Shown: positions 11,010 through 24,014 of the stretch, in pieces
How positions within the stretch are numbered: the stretch's first letter is position 1
Layout of the letters: each line of letters starts with the position of its first letter
DNA from: Chaunax sp. Z400
Lineage: Eukaryota; Chordata; Actinopteri; Lophiiformes; Chaunacidae
Direction: 5' to 3'
NCBI GenBank assembly: GCA_037577475.1
Contig: CM075188.1
Location: 12,627,001 to 12,691,000, forward strand
Length of the DNA stretch: 64,000 nt
Made by a program: the position numbers and the translations under genes
The notes under the pieces: generated by a model
Database searches by the model: none
What the model was told of the DNA's origin: nothing
Seen by the model: the letters and a program-made list of their open reading frames with translations, nothing else

Positions 11010-11183
11010 ATGCCTAAGAGTTGTGAAGCTGTTGTTCACACAACCTTAAACAAGGGGGGAAAGTATAATTTTTTTTACTTTTCCACGGAGAAATCATTCC
11101 CTAGACCGCAGAAATTGATGAATGGCAGCTGTGAACAAAAAAAAAACAGTTATGGTGGAAAGTGCTTTTATAATATCTTATAA
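11010..11183 (+). pseudogene. Possible THAP-domain N-terminus remnant
   Basis: A 57-codon frame begins MPKSCEAVVHTTLNKGGKYN and then FFYFSTEKSFPRPQK. THAP zinc fingers of transposon-derived proteins often start MPKSC-x-A-V-x-C and carry an F-[YH]-x-F-P motif about 20 residues on. Here the second zinc-ligand Cys is absent (His instead) and no distal C-x2-H is found. A weak call. Confidence 0.3.
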
Positions 11184-11699
11184 ATGCATATCCAGGTACT
11201 TGATTTGCAGAGATCTGCATTCCAAAAATACTCAAAAGTAATATAGAAATTGGCCTACAAAACGTTAAAAAAACCTCAAACTGACACCGGTAAGCAATCA
11301 GCATGGACCTTTTTAGCTCCGGTGAAAAGTTTGTTCATCACAGCGAACCTTAATAAGACGAAGTTACCTATCGTAGCATGCAGCCAGTGAGATATTTGTT
11401 TGTTTGTACTTTACTTTGGGGATGCTATTGTTTATTTATGCTATGCCAACATGATTTGTATTTTGTCATTTGTACTGCCTTTAGTTTTCATGGCGTATTT
11501 GAAGAGAAGAAGCTTTCCAATAAACCAGTAGCATGAAAGCCACTTCTATCTGATGTTGGTTCATCTTTCTATTCATCGGCAGGTTGTTTGCTCGAGAACC
11601 GCACCCTGGAGTTTGGCTGTGTAACGTTGTTTTGCGTTATAAGAGTTTCTTGGTAATTGTATGCCATAGAAAACATTCCTTGTGTTTGTTTCATTTCAA

Positions 11700-14557
11700 T
11701 GAAATAAGAGAGTGCCAGTGAATGAATGGATGAAAATGGTAGCAACAAACTGCTTTGTTTTCACCGACGATGACGTTTACCCTGCGAACTGGAAATGACA
11801 TGTCACCCCGGTCGAGAATATAGAACACTGAGGCACAATCAATTGTCAAATCAATCAACAAATCGATTTTTTAGACTGGCTGCATGCAGCATGTTTGAGG
11901 TGAAATGTATATACTGTTAATCCATCTGATAAGCTAATGCATGTTTGGTCTTAAGGGTTAAGGGAAATAATAGTCATCATATGTAATAATTATAATACAA
12001 TAATAATATAATTTCAAATAAGTTTTTATATAAAGTGAGTAAGGGTAAGAAAATAGAAAAAACAACAAGATAATGTGTCATATATACTGGCAACAAGTTT
12101 TGGAGGAATCTACAGGTAAACATGCTGTTTTTCCTGTTTCTCTCTCTTTCTGCCCTTTTCTCTTTTTGGTGCACTTCATTTTAATCAGGCAAGGAATGCA
12201 GTTACAAATCCACAAACCTCTAAGCCATCTCTGCTCACCCTGACATGCGTGTCAAACTTTCAAAACTCTGTTTGAGTCTGCAGAGTGCAGTCCTTCCCCA
12301 ATAAAGACTTTTATGTTTTGCAACAGCTCCAGCAGTGAGGGTCTGCATGAGACGTGCAGGCATCCAGTACCCCTGTTATGTCTCTACTCCACCCAGACAT
12401 TGGCCTAAACAGGAAGAAAAAACACAATAAGTTGCAGTCCAGACCAACAAAAGAATTCCTGCAGCCTTTGTGAGGCCAAATTATAATTAATCGCAGGTTG
12501 AATAATTCAGTGCACAGCGAATGGATGCCTTTCTCAGCCCATTTCTCTGCACCTGCCTCAGGAGACGTCCCCAGAGCCTGCATGTATGTGTGCAGATATG
12601 TTTGCATGTGCATGTAGAGAAGGAGAGTATCCAGGCCCAGCAAAAAAGAGAAACCCAAAACAACTAAATACAAGGCAGCAGTGAAACCTCCGCCCTTCAA
12701 TCCCTATGAGTCAGCCTTGACTTCTAGTAGCCCCTTGATCCACCTCTTCTCCTCTCCTTTGCTCTCAGTCCATCTCTCCTCTCCTCCTCCTTGACGTCTT
12801 TACTTACAGAAGAGAAATGGCACTTTTAAATGCATTATGAAGTCCTGGGTTACTGAAGAGAGGGGTACTGGTTGTACTCAGATGATGGGGTCAGCAGTTT
12901 GGAGGAGGTTCATGTATTTAACGGAAAGTGGCAGAAAATGGGGGTCATGCTCATTTGGAAAAATAATTCATAACAATCCTGTTTTACATTTAAGTGTGAC
13001 ATTTACACTGGAAACTGCAGAGCGACATCAATCATAAATTGTTCAGCCATTGTTACTATGGAACATATTTTCCAACTCTTTTTATGTCAGTCAGAGGTCA
13101 TTTGTCTTTGTTCAGTTGCTAGGTTTTGATAATGTATAGTATTTTATATTTCCAAAACGACATGAACATGAACATGAAAACACTGAGCATGTAGGACATT
13201 GTTTGCAAAAGTTTTTTTTTTTTAAATTCATCCACAGCCTTGATAAACATCTACTGTTGCTGAAAGATTTTGGAAGCTGTAAGCCCCTGCTTACATAACT
13301 TCAAGCACTCTATTGTCCTAAATATGAATCTGTCTCTCTCTTATTATGTCTGTCTGTCTACCATTCTGTCTGTCTGCCTATCTATATATACCTACCAACT
13401 GTTCACTCTGTCTGCCCGCCTTCCTGTCTGTTTGTCTATTTTGATTTGTTTGGTCACCAAGTTCATCTGTGCCATTCCCAAACACCCTGCACCCTCCCCA
13501 ACGCAGTAACCTCCCCTCGATTTGCTTCGTCCATCTGACACCCAGCGGCTACTTGGGCCTCTGCCGTGATGAAGAAAGACTAAAGTGCTCATCAGTGCTC
13601 CCAGATCTTTGGTACTCTTTTGCACACCTCCTCTGCAGATACAGGCTGCAGCCACACATGAAGGAAACAATAATAACATCCAACTCCCGTATCATTCTTT
13701 CCAGGCTGCCAAGTAAAAATGTTGAGAGTCATTGCAAATTTAAAAACACTGTTGTGCATATTTCAGTTGACAACACAAAATCCTACATGGATAAAGGCAT
13801 TAATGTTACATTTTCCTTTTCTTTTTAACTGGTATATGCTTTTACTTCAGATCTACCAGCAGCTAAAGCCTTATCTCTCCTAACAAGAAAGATCAGGCTT
13901 TACCAGGCGTTCAGATCTTAAACTCTGCTCCATTAAAAAAAAAAAACACAAGGGGCTGCGTTGATGAGGAGCTTTTGTTTCAGGTACCAGCAACATGATG
14001 AAACATGATCCAGGAAGTGAACACTATGAGCGAGCCATGACTTAAATGTCAAATGCTTTAACAATGCACATGGAGTTTACAACTCTATACAGTTATCACA
14101 TGGACATTGATTGTATACAAATGCCACATAAACAGGAGAATATTCCTGTTCACAATATAAATCTACAGGAATACGTTCTTGCATGCGTTTAACTACTCAT
14201 CATGGTAATGGAATGCTTTAAAAGTTGAGACAGAGGATGTTCATGCTGAGCCATCAAAACTACTTGAATCCGTTGGATTCAAACCCAGAGCCTGAAGCGA
14301 CCCCAGAATGGCATGAGAGGGAGTAAAACATCTGGACAGATTGAACAGGACATTATTTGTTGCTTATTTGCTTTAAGTATGACAATCTTTTAGAATAGGC
14401 AGGTAAAACACAACAAGGGAAGGTTGGTGAACAATCATCATACACACTCTGGTCAACATTAGACTTTCACACCGAACGTGACACAAATGTTTCACATTGC
14501 ACAATTACATTCAAAGTCGATGGAAAGGCGCAAGTAGGAGTGAATTCGCGCTGGGCG
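11700..14557. other. Intergenic, no gene seen
   Basis: Mixed A+T-rich sequence. A degenerate (TCTG)n tract occupies about 13328-13435. A 129-codon minus frame at 12311-12700 has no recognisable motif. Confidence 0.5.
13328..13440. repeat. Degenerate (TCTG)n microsatellite
   Basis: Runs of TCTGTCTGTCTG broken by TATATATA and TGCC units. Confidence 0.8.
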
Positions 14558-16102
14558 TAGTAGAATGTTCAGTGTTCTCATAGTAGAATGTTCAGTGTTC
14601 TCATAGTAGAATGTTCAGTGTTCTCATAGTAGAATGTTCAGTGTTCTCATAGTAGAATGTTCAGTGTTCTCATGAATGTTCAGTGTTCTCATAGTAGAAT
14701 GTTCAGTGTTCTCATGAATGTACAGTGTTCTCAGAGTAGAATGTTCAGTGTTCTCATGAATGTTCAGTGTTCTCATAGTAGAATGTTCAGTGTTCTCATA
14801 GTAGAATGTTCAGTGTTCTCATGAATGTACAGTGTTCTCAGAGTAGAATGTTCAGTGTTCTCATGAATGTTCAGTGTTCTCATAGTAGAATGTTCAGTGT
14901 TCTCATGAATGTACAGTGTTCTCAGAGTAGAATGTTCAGTGTTCTCATGAATGTTCAGTGTTCTCATAGTAGAATGTTCAGTGTTCTCATGAATGTACAG
15001 TGTTCTCAGAGTAGAATGTTCAGTGTTCTCATGAATGTTCAGTGTTCTCATAGTAGAATGTTCAGTGTTCTCATGAATGTACAGTGTTCTCAGAGTAGAA
15101 TGTTCAGTGTTCTCATGAATGTTCAGTGTTCTCATAGTAGAATGTTCAGTGTTCTCATAGTAGAATGTTCAGTGTTCTCATGAATGTTCAGTGTTCTCAT
15201 GAATGTTCAGTGTTCTCATAGTAGAATGTTCACTGTTCTCATAGTAGAATGTACAGTGTTCTCATGAATGTTCAGTGTTCTCATAGTAGAATGTTCAGTG
15301 TTCTCATAGTAGAATGCTCAGTGTTCTCATAGTAGAATGCTCAGTGTTCTCATAGTAGAATGTTCAGTGTTCTCATAGTAGAATGTTCACTGTTCTCATA
15401 GTAGAATGTTCAGTGTCTCATGAATGTTCAGTGTTCTCATAGTAGAATGCTCAGTGTTCTCATAGTAGAATGCTCAGTGTTCTCATAGTAGAATGCTCAG
15501 TGTTCTCATAGTAGAATGCTCAGTGTTCTCATAGTAGAATGTTCAGTGTTCTCATAGTAGAATGTACAGTGTTCTCATAGTAGAATGCTCAGTGTTCTCA
15601 TGAATGTTCAGTGTTCTCATAGTAGAATGCTCAGTGTTCTCATAGTAGAATGTTCAGTGTTCTCATAGTAGAATGTTCAGTGTTCTCACAGTAGAATGCT
15701 CAGTGTTCTCATGAATGTTCAGTGTTCTCATAGTAGAATGTTCAGTGTTCTCATAGTAGAATGTTCAGTGTTCTCATAGTAGAATGTTCACTGTTCTCAT
15801 AGTAGAATGTTCAGTGTTCTCATGAATGTTCAGTGTTCTCATAGTAGAATGCTCAGTGTTCTCATAGTAGAATGCTCAGTGTTCTCATAGTAGAATGCTC
15901 AGTGTTCTCATAGTAGAATGTTCAGTGTTCTCATAGTAGAATGTTCAGTGTTCTCATAGTAGAATGCTCAGTGTTCTCATAGTAGAATGCTCAGTGTTCT
16001 CATAGTAGAATGTTCAGTGTTCTCATAGTAGAATGTTCAGTGTTCTCACAGTAGGATGTTCAGTGTTCTCACAGTGGAATGTTCAGTGTTCTCATAGTAG
16101 AT
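14558..16102. repeat. 1.5-kb minisatellite, 19/23-bp units with an 84-bp higher-order repeat
   Basis: The core unit is GAATGTTCAGTGTTCTCAT (19 bp), with or without a 4-bp AGTA before it (23 bp). By length there are about 70 units. Point variants (TTC/TAC/CTC after GAATG, CAGTG/CACTG, TCATAG/TCAGAG) define blocks. In the left third, units alternate 23-19-23-19 to give an 84-bp super-unit marked by GAATGTACAG at 14716, 14823, 14907, 14991 and 15075. The last four are exactly 84 bp apart. The right two thirds are mostly 23-bp units with GCTCAG variants. The array ends cleanly in unique A+T-rich DNA. Confidence 0.98.
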
Positions 16103-19100
16103 TTATATTTTATTAGCACCATCTCCAAATGAACCTGCAAGAAAACAGTTATCATACAGTGTGTGTGGGCCTTGAATGTTATGTAGACATATAGAACATG
16201 ACATTAATTTATTTTCAGCTCATCAGTCTGCTTTCATGTTGAGTTTCAATAAATGTAAATCAACATAGTCTGAGGCGATGCACAGAGAAGTATGTGTTTT
16301 TGATAACTGTCTGATTACTTTGTCGCTGTACCTTTAAGAACAAGGAGAGGAGAGGGGAGGGGCGAGAGAGAATGGGGAGAAGTGCAGTGGCAGAGAGAGA
16401 GGAGGGAGGTGGTGGTAATGTTCTCATGTGTTTTCCTTCTGTGGGAAGTGGCACAGCCCCACTGCAGCAAAACACACACATGCATGAACACACGTCTGTC
16501 CATGTACATAGCGAACACACACACAGGAAGGCAACACATTTTTATATGTGTGAGTGAGGGTCCCTATCCTCACACATTCAGTGAAGAGTGAGTCATGTTG
16601 ACGACCATATTTCCCAGCTGCAATGCCATCAGACACAGAGAAGCAAGGGACGGCATTGAGAAGCAGTGACACACTGAGAGACAGACAAGAGTGGGACGTT
16701 TACTTGTGTGGCTGAAAAAAGGAAGAAAAAGGAGGATTAAATAATTCTGCATGTTAACGAGTGAAAGGCACAAAGGCCCCTGCAGTGACAGTAGCTCTAA
16801 ACAGGAATATTTGACTGACACATGGCTCCAGTGTCTCACCAGTAGATCCCCTGTATTTCTGGGCGATAACTGTGAGGAACAATTGCTCTGGATTTTTCCA
16901 GTGCAGATTCCTGCTTAGTTCTACATACAGTAGGAACCACAAACAGCTAGGCCCAAGCCGACAGGACCACACTAAAACATGTGGTTACGTCCTGTGTCTG
17001 CTCAATCTCTCCTTCTATTATCCATCACATTCGCCACCCTCTACTTCCCCACCACCACAATATATTAGCTTTGCCTTCCTTAGATGCAGAGTCAAATTTC
17101 AATGACAGTGCTGAGGGAGACGGCAGGCTACAGTTAGCCTGTAGTGAGTGAGAAGTGGGAGTAGAGCTAGCTGTTTCTGTAACAGGCTTTGCGGTACCCT
17201 GATCCTCTGAACTGGACCTGGAGGGCCATGGTGAACCGCAGTCACACTCTGATAAGGACCGGCCAAGAAGCGGCAGAGAAACACGCGCCGTCTGCAACTG
17301 GCAGGTAGGCGGTGAAATTGCATCATCAGTGTGAAGGAAGCCACCATGCCAAAAACACGCCTCGGTGGAACCCGCAGAAAACGTGCAGTGCCAAGTCACT
17401 CCTCCTCTTCCTCTTCTACCATCCTCACTCTCCATTTAGCAAAGCCTCTCTCTAATGCTACCCCTCATTTCCCTCGCCTCGCTCTCTGTCACACTTTTTA
17501 AGTCTCTGTTCCAAAACATGCACACGAGAACACTTGCCAACATGCGTGCCCACACCAGTGCGCAAATACATTCTGCATCATGGTTTGTATGATGTATAGG
17601 TTGCCTCTGCTGCATGTCTACAATGTGCCCCCTAGACCACTGTCAGGCAGCACAGAGCGCTGTGACCTCCCACCGCCCTGAGGGCCAATGTTAATGTGTG
17701 CGTGTGTGTTGCATAGGGGGATGGGGTTTAAGCAGACGGGTAATGGGGGTTGTCACACCAGGGAGTCCGGGATAGGCGGTTGTCTGCTCCTCTGTGCCCT
17801 CCAAGAGAGAACTGGTGCCATTATGAACATTATTCACTCCCTGAGCTTCACAGCACAAGCCTTTAGTGATGAAACTACAACTATCACATGGGGAGGAGAT
17901 GAAACCTGCAACTTTTACAAACATTAAATATTTGATTTTATTTCATAGTCATTGCTGCGTTTACTCCGTCAACCTTTGTGCAATTTACCAAAACTGCAAT
18001 CTTTTCAGCCTGAATCCGTGAAAATAAAACCAAACAAATCAATTATAGCATTATGGAAGTACCAAAGGGTATGTTTGATATTTATAAAAATACAGTGACA
18101 GATTGATGGAGTGAGACTAATGTGTTGTTAGCTGTGTTTTTTTTCCAGCAGACTTGTCAGCTGCTTGTATGTTTGACTAACTTGGCGTAAGCATGTGTGA
18201 TGCAAAGAAGGGGTCATCGGGGGGACAGAGTAGCTGACACGATAGCTGGAGGTGTGTATCGTTCAAGGGTGGGTGTAGGAGTGGGCGGGCAGACTGGATT
18301 GTGATCCTGTCAGGGGCGGCGGAGGGCTCAATGATTTGAATAATACCACACAGAAAGTAAACAGCTATTCTTAACACCTACACCAGCCGACTGGCAGAGA
18401 GAGATGGTGGGAGGGAGGGGGAGAGACAGAAGCAAACACAGAGAAGAAGATGAGACACTTTCAAATGAAGTTTTCCTAATTTTTTAGGCTCCAAAAATAG
18501 CTAGAGTGGGATTATGAATTTAGAGTTGCCTGTGTTGTCAGGGGAGAGGGATTCATAGAGGTATTGTTTTTTCTCTTTTCCTCCCTCCCTCCCTTTTCCT
18601 TACACTTAAACATCTCGATAAATCGCACTGTAAAAAATCTCATGGTAGTCCCTTCTTATGGTAGGGGGTAGCGGGTGGTGTGTGTCTCAGCGCACATTCA
18701 CCACTGTGAATCATAAACCTAAAATCGAGCCAACACCACAGGATGCCCGGGGAATGCCAATGCAGGCTCAACGCTGAGGTGGAAGCTCGGCAAGATGCTC
18801 ACTGGGGCTTTTTGGGTTGTATGAGAAAAGCATCCTGCTGAGTGTGTGTGTTTCTGTGTGTGTCAGGAATGTAGCTTCGCACCCTCTCACTCTTTTTCCC
18901 TCTACCTCAGCTTCACTCAAAGTTGCTCAAACTAAAACCGGGTGTTTTAAGAAGGAAGGAGGGGATTCTGCATTTTACAGTGACTGTATATGTGTGTGTG
19001 TGTGTGTCGCATGAACGCTTGCATGCTTCAGTACGTGTGTATGCTACACGGAAGGGGGTGTAAGCCTTACAGAAAATGGGTTGTCGTGACCTACATATCC

Positions 19101-20560
19101 ATGTGGCTTCTTATTAGCATACACCCATATTTCACATAGACAGGCATCGGCAAACACATGCACACACGCAAGATAACAGTGAGACAGGCCAGAAGAAGGC
19201 TAGTTACATTATTTGCATTGTGTCCTTTGTTTGCTGTTAACCATCTCATCACTAGAGCAGATGGCACTCTGCCGCACACACACACATACACATGTGCATT
19301 GGAGATGGCCATGAATGTGTGAGCAAGCCTGCAACCAACATTTTCCTTTTTGAGGATTGCATGACAGTTTACATGATGAAATACACAAATGATGATGAAT
19401 ATATGACACTGCAGGGAGAAGAAGGTAAATTTGAGGTTAAACCATCGCACTTGAAATATCTATTATGTAAAAAGAAGAATTAAAAAAATCTTCCAACTGT
19501 CCCTAAACAGAAAATATTGCAATTATGGTAATTTTTAATGTTCTAAATCGACTAATATTCATGTTTACCTTACTAGAACCTTTTACAACCACGTCTTGTA
19601 TAGATCACTACCAAAAAAGTTTTCAATGAAAAATTATTATTCCCTCAACTATATTCACTGACAACATTTTTCCAGTTTAGGAATTTCTATTAATGATGTT
19701 GACTCTGAGTTCTTGGTCAACATGTGTTTAACTTCAGGCCACAGACAAACTTTGGTTTGAGTCAGGAAATTATCTTGGTTTTGGTGAAATATTGAAAAAG
19801 TAAACAGGTCCTCTGTGTCACTTCAACTTGGTGTTGATTTTTTTCAGTATTTAATCAAGGCCATAATATTTCCATAAACCTTAACCAAGTGTTTTGAGCT
19901 GTTAAAACATAACCATGAAACCAGCAGCACTGCTTAAATCACCACCAGCAAATCAAAATCAGATCCAATGAGTTACAGATCTTTTCAGCATGAATGTTTT
20001 TCATTATGTTGATTCAAAGAAAGAAAAAGATGAAGTGGCATGATGTTGCTCTTACAACTCTGTGTTGGTCTTGACCTTCCATGCAGGTGGGGGCTCTGCT
20101 GTTGATTATGTAGTTTCAGATAAAGCTCATTGACAGTATCCACAGAAAAATACTCACCTAATCTCCAGCAAATGCTAAAATGTGTAATGCGACTGAAGTC
20201 TATAATTCCACCAGGAAAGATGGATAAAATAAACCATGATTAATTTAAAGGGAATGGACAGCTGTAAGTATTGTGGGAGGAAATGAGAATGGTAAAGATA
20301 TGAGGAAGCAACAGTTAAAAACATTAAATGCAAGGCTAGACAACATATGGAAAAATGTGGGCTGAAGAAAATATGAGAGGAGACAAGCATTGAAAATAAA
20401 GAATCTGAAAACCAATAACCAACTTCTTATTGTTTTAGAATATCGTAAAAAAAAAAATTTTAAAGTATAAATATGCTAATGTAACTGGTGTTGGAAATAG
20501 ATTCTATGTCTTTGCTGTTGATTTTATTGTGAAAAAAATGTGAAACAGAGATCGCTCTTT
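16103..20560. other. Intergenic, no gene seen
   Basis: Includes a purine-rich patch at 16330-16420, a (TG)n at 18984-19007 and an open minus frame at 17025-17435 (136 codons) with no recognised family. Nothing else supportable. Confidence 0.5.
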
Positions 20561-21870
20561 ATTTTTGAACAAAGCTGTCAAGTTGATTCTAATATTTCTT
20601 TTCTTGCAAGGATAGTTGATCATAAAAATGTTATGGAGGTTAATGTGCAGCACCATTCTTATTCTATCAATACCATTCAGTACATTAATCCTAGAATCAT
20701 TAAGGAGGAGGTCAAAAGGGGAATTGCCAGACTTAAACTGAGAAAAACACCTGGTGTTGATTACCTACCATCTACTATTTGCTTTGAGTACAGCTCGATG
20801 CCCTCTGTTTGCAATGAATCCATTATAAAACCAATTACTAAATCCAAATAATGATCCTAGAGCTCCTTTGAGTTTTAGGAAAAATCTTCTCATTTGTGTT
20901 TTTGAAGCCCATTCTTGTATTCTTAATGAGAAACAGTATTGTTATTTGGAAACATTTGGTATGTTGATGACAACAAAATGTCTTTAGAAAGAATAGAACA
21001 TATTGACCACATATATTCTTTATTGACTATAGTTCATGCAAGAATGTAAGAGGGGAGATTTTGGGAAGGCTTTTGACTGCATATAACTTGACCATTGGAG
21101 TTTGAAATTATTCAGATTTGGTATTAGGCATTTTATAATGCCTTAAAAAAATTCTTCTCCAAAGCCCACTCAAATGTGTGCATGTCAATGGCTATAGAGC
21201 AGCTTAGTTTCCAAACCCATCAGGTGGAAAACAGGGGCACGTGCTCTTTCACCCGTTGCTTGTCATCAACATAAATGATCTAGTGCAAGAAATTAAGTAA
21301 ACAGCTCTTGGTGTCAAACTGGATGACTTCACCACAGATGATGTAGTTCTTTATGCAGGGACTGAAAATTGATTTCAAAGTATGTAGAGCATTGTATACT
21401 GTTGACGTAGTAAAAGGAGGCTGAAGATAAATAAAACTGAATAAAAACAAAACTCAGATTATGCATACTCAGGAGGAAGGGAGTGTTACAAAGTCTAAGT
21501 GTTATTTTGGTTCACCACTCCTTTCATATTCTGAGCATTACACTTTCTTTGGACTTTCTCTGATAATCTTAATGTTGACGAGGGAATAAAAATCTTATCA
21601 CGCTCTGCAAGTAGAGCACTGGGAGCCATCCTTATGTAAAGATCTTGGTTATAAAACCGATACAGACTTGTAAAAAAATATAGTCTGTCCTGTTCTAAAT
21701 CATGATGCAGGGATCTGGACCCGTTGTAAGCTATTGAAATGTGACACATTTCATAACAGAGCTATGTGCTGTTTTCTGGTTGTGCATAGAGGAGTTGGAG
21801 TTGGTTGGATGGGTGATTTGGATAGAGGATATGTTTGCTTGTATCCAGTTTCCTACTGACAGCGTTGTTA
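20560..21870 (+). mobile_element. LINE (non-LTR) reverse-transcriptase remnant
   Basis: Broken plus-strand frames in LINE RT order. KEEVKRGIARLKLRKTPGVD at about 20700-20760 is the fingers motif (E-V..AI..LK..K-SPG-x-D). CNESIIKPITKSK at about 20810-20850 matches the W-x-x-SIIKPIPK block. A degenerate F-G-K-AFD block follows near 21055-21080, then a P-V-A-x-x-x-x-ND block near 21250-21290 and a D-D-V-V-L-YAG box at about 21330-21360. A C-terminal part with ELCAVFWLCIEELELVGWMGD sits near 21757-21815. Stops and frameshifts are frequent. It is similar to L2/Rex-type fish LINEs; the clade is not settled. Confidence 0.78.
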
Positions 21871-21894
21871 AAACTGCCTAAAAGTCACACCTGG

Positions 21895-22201
21895 GTAAAG
21901 ATATCATGCTGAACCCTACTTTGGTAAAAGAGAAAGTGACACGTACAAATAGCACTTGAGTAAAAGTTTTATCTGCTATTGACTCTGCTTGACTCTGATA
22001 TAAAATGTAATCTGCAAAGTAACTAATACTTGAATCTATCAAATGAATGCACCAAAATAAGAAGTACAATATTTTCCTCCAAATCATAGTGGAAATATAA
22101 AGGAGCAAAAAGTGGAAATACTTGGGTAAAGTACAAGTACCTCAATACTGTACTTAAGTAGTACTTAAGTCCATGTACTTAGTTACATTTCATCACTGCT
22201 G
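21895..22201 (+). mobile_element. Teleost MITE/SINE-like repeat, 3' part ('acttaagta..agttacattccaccactg' family)
   Basis: The order AATCTGCAAAGTAACTAATA, AGAAGTACAATATTTTCCTC, TGGAAATACTTGGGTAAAGT, ACAAGTACCTCAATACTGTA, TGTACTTAGTTACATTTCAT, CACTGCTG is that of a very abundant percomorph repeat, probably a non-autonomous hAT-type element. Inserted directly after the LINE remnant. Confidence 0.75.
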
Positions 22202-23915
22202 ATCAGTCTCGCTTACTTTAAACCATGACTGTGATCTTTCCTGACTCTTTACAACGAAGTTCTTCCGTTAAATATGACCAAAATCTTTCCTTGACATTCA
22301 CTAGTCTTTGTTCTATTCAGGTGTGAATCATGTAATGGTGATTTGAAATGCCTGTGAAAGGCACAGACGATCAATGCTGACCTGCCAACAGGGACATTGG
22401 ATAAGAAAATACTCATAATTGTTGCTTAGAAAGGCAATGACAAACGTCATTATTTAGTTTGTAGGAGTTGCTAATAGTTGTGTGAGAAGCCCTGCAGTCA
22501 ACGATTTCCATTTTAATGGTTGCATGACATGATGATGTTCCCACTGCAGTGAACATCATAACCACTATGACATGAGAGTGACACCGATGACAGCACAGAG
22601 TGTAGAAGGTAAATTCAAGGCTAAACTAATAACTAGGAGAAAGAAGGGAAATGGGGGAAAACAAACTTGTCCAACTTTTGTACAACGAGTCAGGTATACA
22701 GCCTCTGATTGGTCGACAGACTCCAACAAGGTGTTTTCAACATATAGAAATTGATAAAAAATAAAATAAAAAAAACAGCAGACATTCAGTGTCTTATTTT
22801 TCATTTATTAAGTTTAAGACACAGCAGTAAAAGGCTGGATTACCAAACCTCTCAAGAGGATATAATCATACTGCAGCCCGTGTTGGTTAGCTTCTTAGCA
22901 AAAAAAAAGAAAGAAAAGTTGCTCGCATTCAAGAGACATTTTTACGTTAGTAGTGTTATGTCATGTACGATATCTTTGACCTCAGAGTTAACTACTATAG
23001 TGTTGAGTGAGTCAGACTTTTTCTCACCAATCCTGTTTGATTGGTGGTGAAACAGATGTGCTGCTAAGGTGCAGTTAATATTAGGTTACATTAGACATGA
23101 CATTTAGTTTTCCCTTGCCCACATGAGGAACTGCACGAGGCATTCCATTTAACCAAACATAGCTTACTTGCCCCGGGCAAGTATTAATGTTAAGACCTGA
23201 GCAGTTTAAAATCAGTGTTTCTCCAAAACTCTTCGGTGGACACAGGACGTCAGGAGGGGCTGTAAGCCAACGGTAGCTCAGCTTGTTTCTCAGAGCTCAG
23301 CTTGTTTATAGGTTAGGATTCCTTCAGTGTTCATCGTTCACTAAGTGTTTATCAAGATATTTCCACAAAGTTCTTCTTCTCTCCAAAACAAATAGATTCA
23401 GTGGTTAAAACCAGTAAAAATCCTGAATAAAGCACTTTCCCATTAATAATCATTGTCTTTGCGACACTCTTCGGCAGACACAGGACACCTGGGAGAGATG
23501 TCCGGTTACTAAAAGCCTTCATTCAGTTAAAATATTCAGAGTTAGTTTAAATGATCAAGATCTAAAAAGTGTGTGTGATTTGCAATAGTTAGTAGTCCAT
23601 TGGAAATGTTTTATTGTCCAGCCTTCCAGCCAATGCTTATGAAAGACCCTGTGTCTCCCCCTTCTCTCTTTCTTTCCCCTGTACTGTTCGGTGCTTTTTC
23701 TCTCGCTCTCTTCCCTCTCCCTCTAATCCCTCACTTCATCTGCCCCCCTTTGCAGTCATCCCCAGGACAACTATTAATCAGAGGCAGAAATGATAGATGT
23801 TTTGCTCACCAGCAATGCAGTCTATTTTGCCTAAGTACAAACAGAAGATGTGCTGTGCATATTTATTTCAGTAAAAAAACAGTGGCTCAAGAGAACGCGC
23901 ATATTTTCATATTTA

Positions 23916-23918
<3 letters not shown>

Positions 23919-24013
<95 letters not shown>
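23919..24013. repeat. (CA)n microsatellite, about 95 bp
   Basis: Uninterrupted CA repeats except one CAT unit. Confidence 0.98.

Positions 24014-24014
<1 letters not shown>

Noticed and set aside
12311..12700. 129-codon minus frame starting MKGGGFTAALYLVVLGFSFL, which looks like a signal peptide
   Set aside because: The hydrophobic start is followed by unstructured sequence without Cys pattern or splice sites; no known family seen.
14773..15183. Overlapping 120- and 125-codon open frames on both strands with 28-residue repeats
   Set aside because: They are products of the minisatellite's 84-bp period; there is no start context, splice sites or non-repetitive part, and the frames close as soon as the period breaks.
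14558..16102. CRISPR-like appearance (short repeats at regular spacing)
   Set aside because: There are no unique spacers; adjoining units are themselves copies, and the host is a vertebrate. It is a minisatellite.
17025..17435. 136-codon minus-strand frame, the longest non-repetitive one in the desert
   Set aside because: No recognisable domain, no good acceptor/donor pair on the minus strand and a composition rich in Ser/Pro typical of chance frames in GC-richer DNA. A protein search would settle it.
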